A stretch of 54,189 nt of DNA, from the NCBI GenBank assembly GCA_002490635.1, contig DKUJ01000044.1, positions 1 to 54,189 on the forward strand, written 5' to 3'. The DNA is from Porphyromonadaceae bacterium UBA7207. Lineage in GTDB: Bacteria; Bacteroidota; Bacteroidia; Bacteroidales; Muribaculaceae. This document shows, piece by piece, positions 17,300 to 25,021 of this stretch. Numbering within the stretch: position 1 is the stretch's first letter; the number at the start of each line of letters is the position of its first letter. A program made the position numbers and the translations under genes. Below the pieces are notes generated by a model that made no database searches, was not told where the DNA came from, and saw only the letters and a program-made list of their open reading frames with translations.

Positions 17300-17835
17300 T
17301 GACTCTCGACAATGAGGCTTTCGCCGATGCATGCCACCGGCTCCAGCAGGCTGTCGAAGCCTCGGGCTACCGGCCCGACATGGTGCTGTCGATAGTCACC
17401 GGCGGACTCTATGTGGGCAACGGCATGTTTGCCGGCACGCCGCATCTGAGCACAATTCTGAGGCGGCCAACAACGTCGCTTAAGACAAGACTGGCGAGGA
17501 GCATTGTGGCTGCGTTGCCGCGCGCGGTGCAGAACCGCCTCCGCATTGCCGAAGCGGAAATACTCAAAAGGCATGTCGTCCCGAAGGCGCTTCCCGAGGT
17601 GCATCTGCCTTTCGACAGCGGTTGCGGGGCTCGCCGTGTGCTGGTGGTCGATGATGCCGTGGACAGCGGCCGCACGCTCGCTGCCGTTCTTGCCGCCGTG
17701 CGGCAGGTGTTGCCGCAGGCGCAGGTGCGCTCGGCGGTGATTACCGTAACAACCGACAACCACAGTGCCGAACCTGACTATGCCTTGTGGCGCGACCACA
17801 CTCTTGTGCGGTTCCCCTGGTCGATGGACGCCTGA
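17284..17835 (+). CDS. Type I phosphoribosyltransferase family protein
   Basis: This 183-residue protein has the PRPP-binding signature VLVVDDAVDSGRTL near residue 120 and a PPi-loop-like segment SIVTGGLYVGN near residue 40. Both place it in the type I phosphoribosyltransferase fold. A longer frame starts upstream, but the ATG at 17284 gives a clean family N-terminus (MAWKVVTL) and overlaps the glycosyltransferase by 16 bases. The middle (about residues 58-100) is Arg-rich and unlike the common nucleobase enzymes. It is therefore not clearly a salvage enzyme such as Hpt or Upp. With a glycosyltransferase before it and a HAD phosphatase after it, a role in making or recycling a phosphoribosyl compound is possible but unproven. 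Confidence 0.78.
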   Translation: MAWKVVTLDNEAFADACHRLQQAVEASGYRPDMVLSIVTGGLYVGNGMFAGTPHLSTILRRPTTSLKTRLARSIVAALPRAVQNRLRIAEAEILKRHVVPKALPEVHLPFDSGCGARRVLVVDDAVDSGRTLAAVLAAVRQVLPQAQVRSAVITVTTDNHSAEPDYALWRDHTLVRFPWSMDA

Positions 17836-17849
17836 TTTTTTTTGTTGCG

Positions 17850-18476
17850 ATGGCTGCTCCTGAACGATATATAGTGGTCGATCTCGACGGCACGTATTAT
17901 CTTGGAAATACGTTGCATGATTATCTGCGCACTGCCATGCGCAGGCATCTTGCCGGTGGCCGATTCGGCAGGGCGTTAGGTATCATGTCCCTTGGCGCGC
18001 TGCGTGCCTTGCGCATTATCAGTCACCGCCGATTCAAGGAGTCGGCGCTTGCAGCCGCAGGCAGCGACAGCGCCACACTGGAACTGTTTGCCGCCGAAGC
18101 AGTGAAACGAATCAACATGCCGCTGCAGCGGTGGCTCACGGAGCAGGAGAGCGACTGTGGAGTGATTATGGCCACTGCCGCCCCGCGTTTCTATGCCAGG
18201 CTTCTTTGGCCGGGAGCTATGGTGGCTACCGAATTCGACGGACGGGCGATGGAAGCCGAGTGCCGCGGAGAGGAAAAACTTGCGAGGGTGAAAGCCGCCA
18301 TAGGCAGTGGCTGTATCCACACAACCGTTACCGACCATTCCGACGACTTGCCGTTGATGCGCGAGTCGGTGGGTCGCGTTATTCTTGTCGCTCCTTCGGA
18401 GACAACGAAAAGAGTGTTGAAGGTCAATGGCATACAATATGAAGAAGCGCTTGAGGCATTCGGAGGCGCACACTGA
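17850..18476 (+). CDS. HAD-superfamily hydrolase
   Basis: The 208-residue protein starts MAAPERYIVVDLDGTYYL. The DxDGT motif holds the nucleophile Asp11 and the acid Asp13. Motif II is the Thr in MATAAPRFY, a lysine follows in EEKLARVKAA, and the C-terminal TDHSDDLPLM supplies the metal-binding aspartates. This order matches phosphoserine-phosphatase-like HAD enzymes with a helical cap. I chose the ATG at 17850, 14 bases after the PRTase stop; the frame is open further upstream. Its 3' end overlaps the membrane protein gene by 50 bases. Together with the PRTase it could act on a phosphorylated ribosyl intermediate, but the substrate is unknown. Confidence 0.82.
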   Translation: MAAPERYIVVDLDGTYYLGNTLHDYLRTAMRRHLAGGRFGRALGIMSLGALRALRIISHRRFKESALAAAGSDSATLELFAAEAVKRINMPLQRWLTEQESDCGVIMATAAPRFYARLLWPGAMVATEFDGRAMEAECRGEEKLARVKAAIGSGCIHTTVTDHSDDLPLMRESVGRVILVAPSETTKRVLKVNGIQYEEALEAFGGAH

Positions 18477-20022
18477 GCGAGACTTGCTGCTGTTCCGCGC
18501 GGTCGCCTTTGCGGTGTGCGCCATGTTCGCCGTGTTGTACGCGCAGACGCCCCTCTATGCCGACGACCTGTGGTATCTCGAAGGCATGAAGCCGCAGACA
18601 AGCGGCTTCCGTGCCTTTGTGGCCTGCCTGCACACTGTGGGACGGCATTGGCTGCACGACACAGGGCGTCTTGCCAATCTCATATGTCCGCCTTTTCTCA
18701 CACTTATGCCGAAGTGGGTGTACGGTATTATGATTGCCGCAGCCATCTATATGCTCATAGACTATGGGCGGCGTATTTCGCAGGCGCCGCCGCTGAGTGT
18801 GCGCGCCGGCCTGTGGCTTGTGGCCGTGGTGTTTGCTTTCCCATGGCTCGACTGCATGCTTTCGGTTGTGTTCTCGCTCAACTATGTGTTGCCGGCAGCC
18901 ATGTCTGCGGTGTTGGTCTGGTATCTGCTTCAGGGGTTGCACGGGCGCAGATATGGCCGCGCAGGCACTATGTGGCTGTCGTTGCTTGCCTTTGCCACCG
19001 CCTGGATGCACGAGGGACTTTCCGTGCCTCTTGCCGCCGCGATGGCAGCTTATGTCCTTTTCGGCGACCGCAGCAGGCTCGGCAATGTCCGGTGGCCGCT
19101 GGTGGCCTTTGCCGCAGGCTGTGTTGCCATTTTTGTGGCTCCGGCATTCTGGAACCGTCTGGGCAATGTGGAGGGCAACCTGCCGAGGCGAACTCGATGG
19201 GAGTGGGTAGCCAATTTTGTTGCCTTCAATTTCTTTTCCTATGCCTATGTGGCATTTATGGCTTTTTCGCTGTGCTTCCGGCGTGTCCGTCGGAAAATGA
19301 CCGCCGGCACGGTGTTCGGCGGTCAGGCCGCGGGCTTCCTTGCTTTCGCATTGGCGTCCACGGCTATGATGGCGCTGTTCATGGTAGGGCCCCGGGTTGG
19401 CGCTTTCGCGCAGATGGCCGGTGCCGCGGGTGTGCTGTGGCTCGGCAGCCTCTATCCCGTGGTGTTGCGCCGGCGGATGCCGGCGCTTGCCGGATGGGCG
19501 GTCCTGGTTGCCATGTGCATGGTAAGCATGGCGGTCTCGCTGGCGGTGCAGCCACGCCTGGAGCGTGAATACATGCAGGTGGTGGAGCAGGCCGCCACCT
19601 CGGACGATGGGGCGGTGTTTGTGGATTGCACCGACATGCGTCCCGGAATCGACTTTTTCCGGCCGGCATATAGTCTGACATCGTTTGCGCTGAGCAACGA
19701 GCGTGCCGGCAATTTCTATTGCGGAAGACCCGTTTACATCCTGCCGCGGGCCTTGTCGGGCTTCGGGGCCTCGCATGCCACGGTGTGTGCTTCGGACAGC
19801 GCGTTGCTGCTTTTCGACGGCAAGGTGGTGTTCCGCGGGAATGTGCCGCACAACAACATGCGCCTGGTGCTCACACTTGCCGACGGCGGACGGTTGGAAA
19901 CGCGCTGTCAGGGACGCAACTTCACCGGCGCCGACGGCTTGCCGTATGCATGGCTCCGCCCCCATGTCTCGTTCACAGGCAGGACAGTCCATGCCGTCGA
20001 TGCCCGCAGGGTGGAGCGGTAG
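18427..20022 (+). CDS. Polytopic membrane protein, DUF6056/GtrII-like
   Basis: The 531-residue protein has about ten hydrophobic segments followed by a soluble C-terminal domain of about 140 residues. Soon after the first helix, in the expected periplasmic loop, is TPLYADDLWYLEG. An acidic pair there is characteristic of GT-C type glycosyltransferases and of the DUF6056/GtrII group that transfer sugars from polyprenyl-phosphate donors. WMHEGLS and FVAPAFWNRL are further landmarks of that group. Start choice is uncertain: ATG at 18427 overlaps the HAD gene by 50 bases, ATG at 18439 by 38. It is the last gene of the four-gene cassette and is followed by a strong terminator. Function is inferred from layout only. 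Confidence 0.7.
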   Translation: MAYNMKKRLRHSEAHTERDLLLFRAVAFAVCAMFAVLYAQTPLYADDLWYLEGMKPQTSGFRAFVACLHTVGRHWLHDTGRLANLICPPFLTLMPKWVYGIMIAAAIYMLIDYGRRISQAPPLSVRAGLWLVAVVFAFPWLDCMLSVVFSLNYVLPAAMSAVLVWYLLQGLHGRRYGRAGTMWLSLLAFATAWMHEGLSVPLAAAMAAYVLFGDRSRLGNVRWPLVAFAAGCVAIFVAPAFWNRLGNVEGNLPRRTRWEWVANFVAFNFFSYAYVAFMAFSLCFRRVRRKMTAGTVFGGQAAGFLAFALASTAMMALFMVGPRVGAFAQMAGAAGVLWLGSLYPVVLRRRMPALAGWAVLVAMCMVSMAVSLAVQPRLEREYMQVVEQAATSDDGAVFVDCTDMRPGIDFFRPAYSLTSFALSNERAGNFYCGRPVYILPRALSGFGASHATVCASDSALLLFDGKVVFRGNVPHNNMRLVLTLADGGRLETRCQGRNFTGADGLPYAWLRPHVSFTGRTVHAVDARRVER

Positions 20023-20058
20023 CGCCTTGGCGGGAATGTGATTCCGCAGAAAAAAACG

Positions 20059-20099
20059 ACAGCCCGCGGCGATTGCCGCGGGCTGTTGCGTTATTTTTC
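20059..20099. terminator. Bidirectional terminator between convergent genes
   Basis: A perfect 12-base-pair stem (20059-20070 with 20075-20086, loop GATT) is followed by a T-rich run at 20091-20099 on the plus strand. It is preceded by six A at 20051-20056, which give a U run on the minus strand. It serves both the membrane protein gene and the rubrerythrin gene. Confidence 0.85.
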
Positions 20100-20113
20100 T
20101 TTCCGGCAGATGA

Positions 20114-20665
20114 TTATTTGCCGAAGAAGCGTTTGTAGAGACCCTGGAATCCCTGGCCGTGGCGGGCTTCGTCCTTGGCCATTTCATGCACGGTGTCGTG
20201 GATGGCGTCGAGGTTGAGTTCTTTGGCGCGGCGTGCGATGCGCATTTTGTCGGCGTTTGCACCGGCTTCGGCAGCCATGCGCTTTTCGAGGTTGGTTTTT
20301 GTGTCCCAGACGCATTCGCCGAGGAGTTCGGCGAACTTCGATGCATGTTCGGCTTCTTCGAAAGCGTAGCGCTTGAAGGCTTCGGCGATTTCGGGATATC
20401 CTTCGCGGTCGGCCTGGCGCGACATTGCCAGGTACATGCCCACTTCGCCGCATTCGCCGTTGAAGTGTGCGGTGAGGTCGTCGATCATTTCTTTATCGCA
20501 GCCTTTGGCAACACCGATTTCGTGTTCGGTAACGAACTGGAGGTCGGCGGTGGTGTCGAGTTCTTTGAATTTGCTGCGGGGAGCACCGCAGATGGGGCAC
20601 TTTTCGGGAGCTTCGTCGCCTTCGTGCACGTAGCCGCAAACGACGCAGATGAATTTCTTTTTCAT
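20114..20665 (-). CDS. Reverse rubrerythrin (N-terminal rubredoxin domain)
   Basis: Rubrerythrins reduce hydrogen peroxide in anaerobes. In this 183-residue protein the rubredoxin-type FeS4 site is at the N-terminus, with cysteines 7, 10, 23 and 26 in CVVC and CPIC. The diiron ferritin-like four-helix domain follows, with NGECGEVGMYL, FEEAEHASKFAE and KDEARHGQGF. The order is the reverse of classical rubrerythrin, so it belongs to the revRbr type. It lies 79 bases downstream of the serine palmitoyltransferase gene on the same strand. I see no TAnnTTTG box in that gap, so co-transcription is possible. Its 3' end meets the bidirectional terminator. Confidence 0.93.
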   Translation of the reverse strand: MKKKFICVVCGYVHEGDEAPEKCPICGAPRSKFKELDTTADLQFVTEHEIGVAKGCDKEMIDDLTAHFNGECGEVGMYLAMSRQADREGYPEIAEAFKRYAFEEAEHASKFAELLGECVWDTKTNLEKRMAAEAGANADKMRIARRAKELNLDAIHDTVHEMAKDEARHGQGFQGLYKRFFGK

Positions 20666-20744
20666 TTGTCTTAGGGGTTGGTTATGTTGCTGAATTCAAT
20701 CAGATTACAGGTTTTTCGGCTGCCTTGTCGCAATTGGATGCCAG

Positions 20745-21947
20745 TCATTCTATTACTCCGTGGGCACGGAAAACCTTTGTTATTTTATGCAGAGCTTCCT
20801 CCACCTGCTCGGGAGTATGTGTGGCCATGAGGCTGAAGCGGATGAGGGTGTCGTGAGGCGCAACCGCGGGCGATACCACAGGGTTCACGAACACGCCTTC
20901 CTCGAGGAGGTCGCGGGTGATGGCAAAGGTCTTGAAGTTGTCGCGCACATACAGCGGTATGATGGGCGTGGATGTGTTGCCGATTTCAAAGCCTGCTTTG
21001 CGGAAACCGTCGAGGGCGAGGTTGGTGTTTCTCCACAGCGCTTTCTGGATTTCGGGTTCGGTCTTCATTATCTCCAGAGCCTTGAGTGCCGCGGCAGTGG
21101 ATGCCGGGGTGATGGAGGCTGTGAATATGTATGAGCGCGAATGGTGGCGCAGGTAGTTGGTAATCTCCTTGTCGGTGGCGATGAATCCGCCCAAAGAGGC
21201 AAAGCTCTTGGAGAAAGTACCCATGATGAGGTCCACCTTGTCGGCCACGCCGTAGTGGTGGCATACGCCGCGGCCGCCTTCGCCGAAAACACCTATGCCG
21301 TGTGCTTCGTCGACCATGACGGCAGCTCCGTATTTCTCTGCCAGACGCACGATTTCGGGCACGTTGGCCACGTCGCCTTCCATGGAGAACACGCTGTCGG
21401 TGACAATGAGTTTGAGCTTGTCGGGGTCGCAGCGCTGGAGCTGTTTCTCCAGGCTGTCCATGTCGTTGTGGCGGTATTTGAACTGGCGGGAGAACGACAG
21501 GCGGCGCCCTTCGATTATGGAGGCATGGTCCTGTTCGTCCCAGATAATGTAGTCTTCGCGGCCAGTGAGGGTGGAAACCACACCGAGATTGACTTCAAAG
21601 CCGGTGGAGTATATCATCACGTCTTCCTTGCCGATGTAGTCGGCGATTGCTGCTTCGAGTTCCTTGTGCAGGTCGAGTGTGCCGTTGAGGAAAGGCGAGC
21701 CGGCGCAGCCGGTGCCGTATTTGCGGGTGGCCTCGATGGCCGCTTCTTTTATGCGGGGGTCGTTGACAAGTCCTGTGTAGCAGTTGGAGCCGAACATGAG
21801 CACGCGGCGACCGTTGATAATCACTTCGGGATCCTGCTCCGAGGAAATTGCTCGAAAATATGGATACACGCCGGCGGCTTTGGCTTCCTGGGGTGTGGTG
21901 TATTGTGCGAGTTTAGCTTGTAATGCCTTCATATTGCTTTGTTTCAC
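20745..21947 (-). CDS. spt: Serine palmitoyltransferase
   Basis: The enzyme condenses L-serine with a long-chain acyl-CoA to 3-ketosphinganine, the first step of sphingolipid synthesis, a hallmark of Bacteroidetes. The 400-residue alpha-oxoamine synthase has GVYPYFR near residue 27, VLMFGSNCYTGL, GSPFLNGTLDLH, VDEAHGIGVFG (Asp213, His216) and the PLP lysine K247 in GTFSKSFASLGGF. From memory, the sequence follows the Bacteroides SPT closely along its length, including PIIPLYVRD and the ending region LMATHTPEQ. That separates it from Kbl (2-amino-3-ketobutyrate ligase). The start is the ATG at 21947; a second at 21932 is possible. Confidence 0.9.
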   Translation of the reverse strand: MKQSNMKALQAKLAQYTTPQEAKAAGVYPYFRAISSEQDPEVIINGRRVLMFGSNCYTGLVNDPRIKEAAIEATRKYGTGCAGSPFLNGTLDLHKELEAAIADYIGKEDVMIYSTGFEVNLGVVSTLTGREDYIIWDEQDHASIIEGRRLSFSRQFKYRHNDMDSLEKQLQRCDPDKLKLIVTDSVFSMEGDVANVPEIVRLAEKYGAAVMVDEAHGIGVFGEGGRGVCHHYGVADKVDLIMGTFSKSFASLGGFIATDKEITNYLRHHSRSYIFTASITPASTAAALKALEIMKTEPEIQKALWRNTNLALDGFRKAGFEIGNTSTPIIPLYVRDNFKTFAITRDLLEEGVFVNPVVSPAVAPHDTLIRFSLMATHTPEQVEEALHKITKVFRAHGVIE

Positions 21948-22002
21948 TGGCCGGCAGCATGAGCCGGACTAAATCGATGCGATAGCGTTGCTATAATCTG
22001 TG

Positions 22003-22037
22003 CAAAGTTAGTAAAAAATACTTGACCGGCAAGTCAA
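22003..22037 (-). promoter_or_regulatory. Promoter and dyad upstream of spt
   Basis: On the minus strand TAACTTTG (complement of 22003-22010) is the -7 box and TTG (complement of 22030-22032) is the -33 element, 19 bases apart. The dyad TTGAC-N6-GTCAA at 22022-22037 overlaps the -33 element and may bind a regulator. Confidence 0.55.
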
Positions 22038-22089
22038 TTTTTGTGCGCTCGTTTGTTGGCGCCAAATACTGAACTCTCACGACATTGGA

Positions 22090-22121
22090 TTTGGAGATAT
22101 AATATTAATTGCTTATATTTG
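22090..22121 (+). promoter_or_regulatory. Promoter of the hipBA operon
   Basis: TTTG at 22090-22093, 20 bases, then TATATTTG at 22114-22121 is an exact Bacteroidetes promoter. It predicts a leader of about 15 bases and supports the hipB start at 22143 rather than an upstream one. Confidence 0.75.
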
Positions 22122-22144
22122 TATTATAATAATATCAGTATTAT
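22122..22144. promoter_or_regulatory. Tandem palindromes at the hipB start, probable operator
   Basis: TATTATAATA at 22122-22131 is a perfect palindrome. ATAATA-TCAG-TATTAT at 22129-22144 is a second dyad that runs into the ATG. A third, TAATATTA, is at 22100-22107 between -33 and -7. They are well placed for autorepression by HipB; AT-rich DNA makes some palindromes likely by chance. Confidence 0.45.
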
Positions 22145-22502
22145 GGTGCAGAGTGCAAATAGTGATAATATATTATCTTTATTGGATGGGTTTGTGCTGA
22201 ATAATGCCGATGATATGGCAAGGCTGGTTGCCGGGAACTTCCGCAAGCGGCGTGTTGAGAAAAATATTACCAGGCAACGCGTTTCCGAGTTGTCGGGAGT
22301 GCCTTTGTCTACCGTTGCCCGCTTTGAGCAGAAAGGGCTTATCGCCTTTGAATCCCTTATAAGGTTGGCGATGGCTTTGGGATATGCTCCGGATGTCCGG
22401 AACATGTTCGGAACATCCAGGTTTGAAACGATGGACGAGCTTGACATGATCCGCCGAAAAAGTGGCGGCAAAAGGGCTTACGCAAAAAACAGGAAGAAAT
22501 GA
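22143..22502 (+). CDS. HipB-like XRE-family antitoxin and autorepressor
   Basis: The 119-residue protein has a helix-turn-helix at about residues 30-85: NFRKRRVEKNITRQRVSELS, then GVPLSTVARFEQKG and SLIRLAMALGY. This matches the XRE domain of HipB. The N-terminal 25 residues, including NILSLLDGFV, and the basic C-terminal tail RRKSGGKRAYAKNRKK are extensions that could contact the toxin or DNA. The stop overlaps the hipA start in an ATGA unit, as in other type II toxin-antitoxin operons. The longer frame to 22041 would begin upstream of the promoter and is rejected. Confidence 0.85.
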   Translation: MVQSANSDNILSLLDGFVLNNADDMARLVAGNFRKRRVEKNITRQRVSELSGVPLSTVARFEQKGLIAFESLIRLAMALGYAPDVRNMFGTSRFETMDELDMIRRKSGGKRAYAKNRKK

Positions 22503-23623
22503 GAAAGTCTGAAAAGCTGAAAGTCATGTTTCGTGGTCGGCCGGTGGGCACATTGTCGCTTACGCCGGATAACCGTCTGAATGTGTTCGAATACGAAAAA
22601 TCGTGGATTGCCGACGGCTTCAGCATCTCTCCGCTTGAGCTGCCGCTGAAGTCGGGTGTGTTCATAGCCAAGCCGCAGCCCTTCCATGGCGATTTCGGTA
22701 TTTTCGAGGACAGTATGCCCGACGGATACGGTCGTTATCTTCTCCACAAGGCTCTGCTTGGCAAAGGAATCAACGATTCGGCTCTGTCGTCGTTGGACAG
22801 GCTTGCCATTGTGGGCGACAACGGTATGGGCGCACTCACTTATTCACCGGCGGTTATGCTTGAGCGGGAAGAGACTGTGACCGATTTCGACAAACTTCAG
22901 CAGATTGCTCTCGAAGTATTGAAAGAGCAGCAGGACAGTGATGCCGGACTGTTGCTGTATAATAGCGGCAACAGCGGTGGAGCGCGCCCGAAAGCTGTGT
23001 TTTCCGATGCCGACGGACATTGGCTTGTCAAGTTCCGGCACACCTACGACCCTGGCGACATGGGTGCGCGGGAATACCGGTACAACGAAATCGCACGAAA
23101 ATGCGGAATCACCGTGCCGGATTTCCGGCTTGTCAACGGACGCTATTTCGCATCGCGCAGATTCGATATCGACTCCGACGGCAATCGCCTGCACACCGCA
23201 ACGGCAGGAGGGCTGTTGTGCATCTCTCTACGACAGCCGTTCATGGATTATTCAAATCTTCTCGCGCTCACTGGCTATATAACCCAGAGCCGCGATGATG
23301 TGGAGCAGATGTACCGCAGGATGCTGTTCAATTACCTCACCGACAACAAGGACGACCATTGCAAGAATTTCAGCTTTTATGTAGTAAAAGACTCCGATAC
23401 CGGGGCATGGCGTTGGCGGCTTGCCCCGGCATATGATCTCACACTCTGCACAGAGGGGTATAACGGCGAACATGCTACCTCGGTAAATGGCAAAGGGCGT
23501 CCGGGATTATCCGACTTCATTTCCGCAGGCACAAAAATCAGACTTCCCGAAGTGCGATGCCGGGAGATAATTGACCGGATGCGCTTCGGGTGTCGGGAGA
23601 TTACGCGTTACGATATGGATTGA
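22499..23623 (+). CDS. HipA-like serine/threonine kinase toxin
   Basis: HipA toxins phosphorylate targets such as glutamyl-tRNA synthetase and cause growth arrest. The 374-residue protein has the full layout. An N-terminal subdomain (LKVMFRGRPVGTLSL) is followed by FIFEDSMPDGYG-like FGIFEDSMPDGYGR near residue 68. The flexible loop NSGNSGGARPKA at 155-166 has candidate autophosphorylation serines, and the ATP lysine is K178. The catalytic loop DDHCKNFSF has Asp285, and the metal-binding LAPAYD has Asp313. All kinase residues are present, so the toxin looks active. It is not the split HipS/HipT form. It ends 19 bases from the convergent rmuC gene. Confidence 0.9.
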   Translation: MRKSEKLKVMFRGRPVGTLSLTPDNRLNVFEYEKSWIADGFSISPLELPLKSGVFIAKPQPFHGDFGIFEDSMPDGYGRYLLHKALLGKGINDSALSSLDRLAIVGDNGMGALTYSPAVMLEREETVTDFDKLQQIALEVLKEQQDSDAGLLLYNSGNSGGARPKAVFSDADGHWLVKFRHTYDPGDMGAREYRYNEIARKCGITVPDFRLVNGRYFASRRFDIDSDGNRLHTATAGGLLCISLRQPFMDYSNLLALTGYITQSRDDVEQMYRRMLFNYLTDNKDDHCKNFSFYVVKDSDTGAWRWRLAPAYDLTLCTEGYNGEHATSVNGKGRPGLSDFISAGTKIRLPEVRCREIIDRMRFGCREITRYDMD

Positions 23624-23642
23624 TAAAGCTTGTGCCGGGCAG

Positions 23643-24893
23643 TCAGTCGTCGTCATTGCCGGCGCCGGCGGCGTCCCTGTATCGGTCGGGCAGGGCTTTT
23701 TTTGCCTTGGCTCCGAGTTCTTCCAGGCGCAGCGCGCGGCCTATGAGGTTGCCGGTGCCGCCGGTGAGTTTTCCGTAGGCATCGTTCCATGCCTCGCGGG
23801 ACGAGGCTATGGCGCGGTCCATCTTGTCCATGTCGTCGAGGAAGCCGCGCAGTTTGTCGAGCATCAGTCCTGCCTGGCGTGCTATCTCCAGCGCATGCCT
23901 GTTCTGTTTGTCGTGGCGCCACATCTGTTCCACCAGCCTCACCACGCCCATGAGATGGGTGGGCGCGACAATGAGCACACCGGCCTGGTAGGCGCTTTCC
24001 CAAAGGTCCGGGTCGAGCTGCATGGCAGTGAGGTAGGCTCCTTCGTGGGGTATGAACATGAGCACGAAGTCCACGCTGGCCTCGCCCACAAAGTCCTGGT
24101 ATGATTTGTCGCGCAGTTCGGCTATGTGCTTGCGCACCGATGCCACATGCTCGCGGCCGAATGTGCGGCGGCCGCTTTCGTCGGCTGCGTCGATCATGGC
24201 CAGGTAGTGCTGGATGCTCACTTTGGAGTCGACGATTATCTTGCGGCCTTCGGTGTAGTTTATCACTACGTCGGGGCGGAGGCGCCGTCCGGAGTCAGTG
24301 CATACTCCGGCCTGTACCACGTATTCCTGTCCGCGTCGCAGGCCGCAGCGTTCGAGAATGTTTTCAAGAATCATCTCGCCCCAGTCGCCCTGCACTTTGG
24401 CGTTGCCTTTGAGGGCATCGGTGAGGCGTCGGGTCTCGCGGCCGATTACGGCGTTGAGGTCGGCGAGTTCGCGCACGCGGCGGTCGAGGGCGAGGCGTTC
24501 GGCGGTGTCGCGTTCGGTGCGTTCGGCGAAAGTCCGGCGGAACTGCTCGAAGTTCTCGCGCATGGGCTTCAGTGCCTCTGCCAGAGTGTCGACATTCTGT
24601 CGGCGGAGCGCGTCGCCGTTCTGTGCCAGGGCGGAGTCGGCCAGTGCGCGGAACCGCTGTTCACTTTCCTGCACCAGTTTCTGCTGTTCACCGGTCATTA
24701 TTGTCAGGCGCTCGTCCAAGCGGGCATTCTCGGTCCTGGCTTCGGCGAGCAGAGCCTTGGCCTGGTCCAGCTCGGCGCGGAGCTGTTCCTCGCGGCTGTG
24801 GCTCAGGTTGGTCTTTATGGATTGGCTCCGAAGCAGGACTCCGAGAACGGCGCATGCGAGCGCCAGCGATACAACGGCTATTGTGGTAATCAT
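23643..24893 (-). CDS. rmuC: DNA recombination protein RmuC
   Basis: RmuC is a membrane-tethered protein with a nuclease-like fold that limits DNA inversions and inverted-repeat recombination. The 416 residues hold an N-terminal membrane anchor (about residues 3-22), a long coiled coil (about 35-130), and the RmuC domain with GNAKVQGDWGEMILENILE near residue 165. The core motif then follows with DVVINYTEGRKIIVDSKVSI near 220, IPHEGAYLTAM near 290 and PTHLMGVVRLVEQMW near 320. The conserved acidic and Lys residues of the nuclease-like core are present. The probable -7 box ends only four bases before the ATG, so the transcript may be leaderless. Confidence 0.93.
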   Translation of the reverse strand: MITTIAVVSLALACAVLGVLLRSQSIKTNLSHSREEQLRAELDQAKALLAEARTENARLDERLTIMTGEQQKLVQESEQRFRALADSALAQNGDALRRQNVDTLAEALKPMRENFEQFRRTFAERTERDTAERLALDRRVRELADLNAVIGRETRRLTDALKGNAKVQGDWGEMILENILERCGLRRGQEYVVQAGVCTDSGRRLRPDVVINYTEGRKIIVDSKVSIQHYLAMIDAADESGRRTFGREHVASVRKHIAELRDKSYQDFVGEASVDFVLMFIPHEGAYLTAMQLDPDLWESAYQAGVLIVAPTHLMGVVRLVEQMWRHDKQNRHALEIARQAGLMLDKLRGFLDDMDKMDRAIASSREAWNDAYGKLTGGTGNLIGRALRLEELGAKAKKALPDRYRDAAGAGNDDD

Positions 24894-24897
24894 AACA

Positions 24898-24905
24898 CAA
24901 AGATA
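24898..24905 (-). promoter_or_regulatory. Probable -7 box directly before rmuC
   Basis: TATCTTTG on the minus strand ends four bases upstream of the ATG. No -33 TTTG is visible at normal spacing. If used, transcription would start at or within a base or two of the ATG. Confidence 0.4.
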
Positions 24906-25021
24906 GCGTTTTTCGGCGAGGTGCCTGCCGTGTAGTGCCTTTTGTGTTTATTTAGCCGTTCCCGATAGCCGGTGGCAAAATTTGTTGCCGGAGCATTTTT
25001 CAGCTGCCGCCGCCGGCATGC

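Noticed and set aside
20745..21947. Annotation as 2-amino-3-ketobutyrate CoA ligase (Kbl)
   Set aside because: The whole-length pattern, including GVYPYFR and MFGSN, follows Bacteroides serine palmitoyltransferase, and no threonine dehydrogenase gene is adjacent.
22041..22142. Longer HipB start
   Set aside because: The extension crosses the -33 and -7 boxes and would not be transcribed from that promoter.
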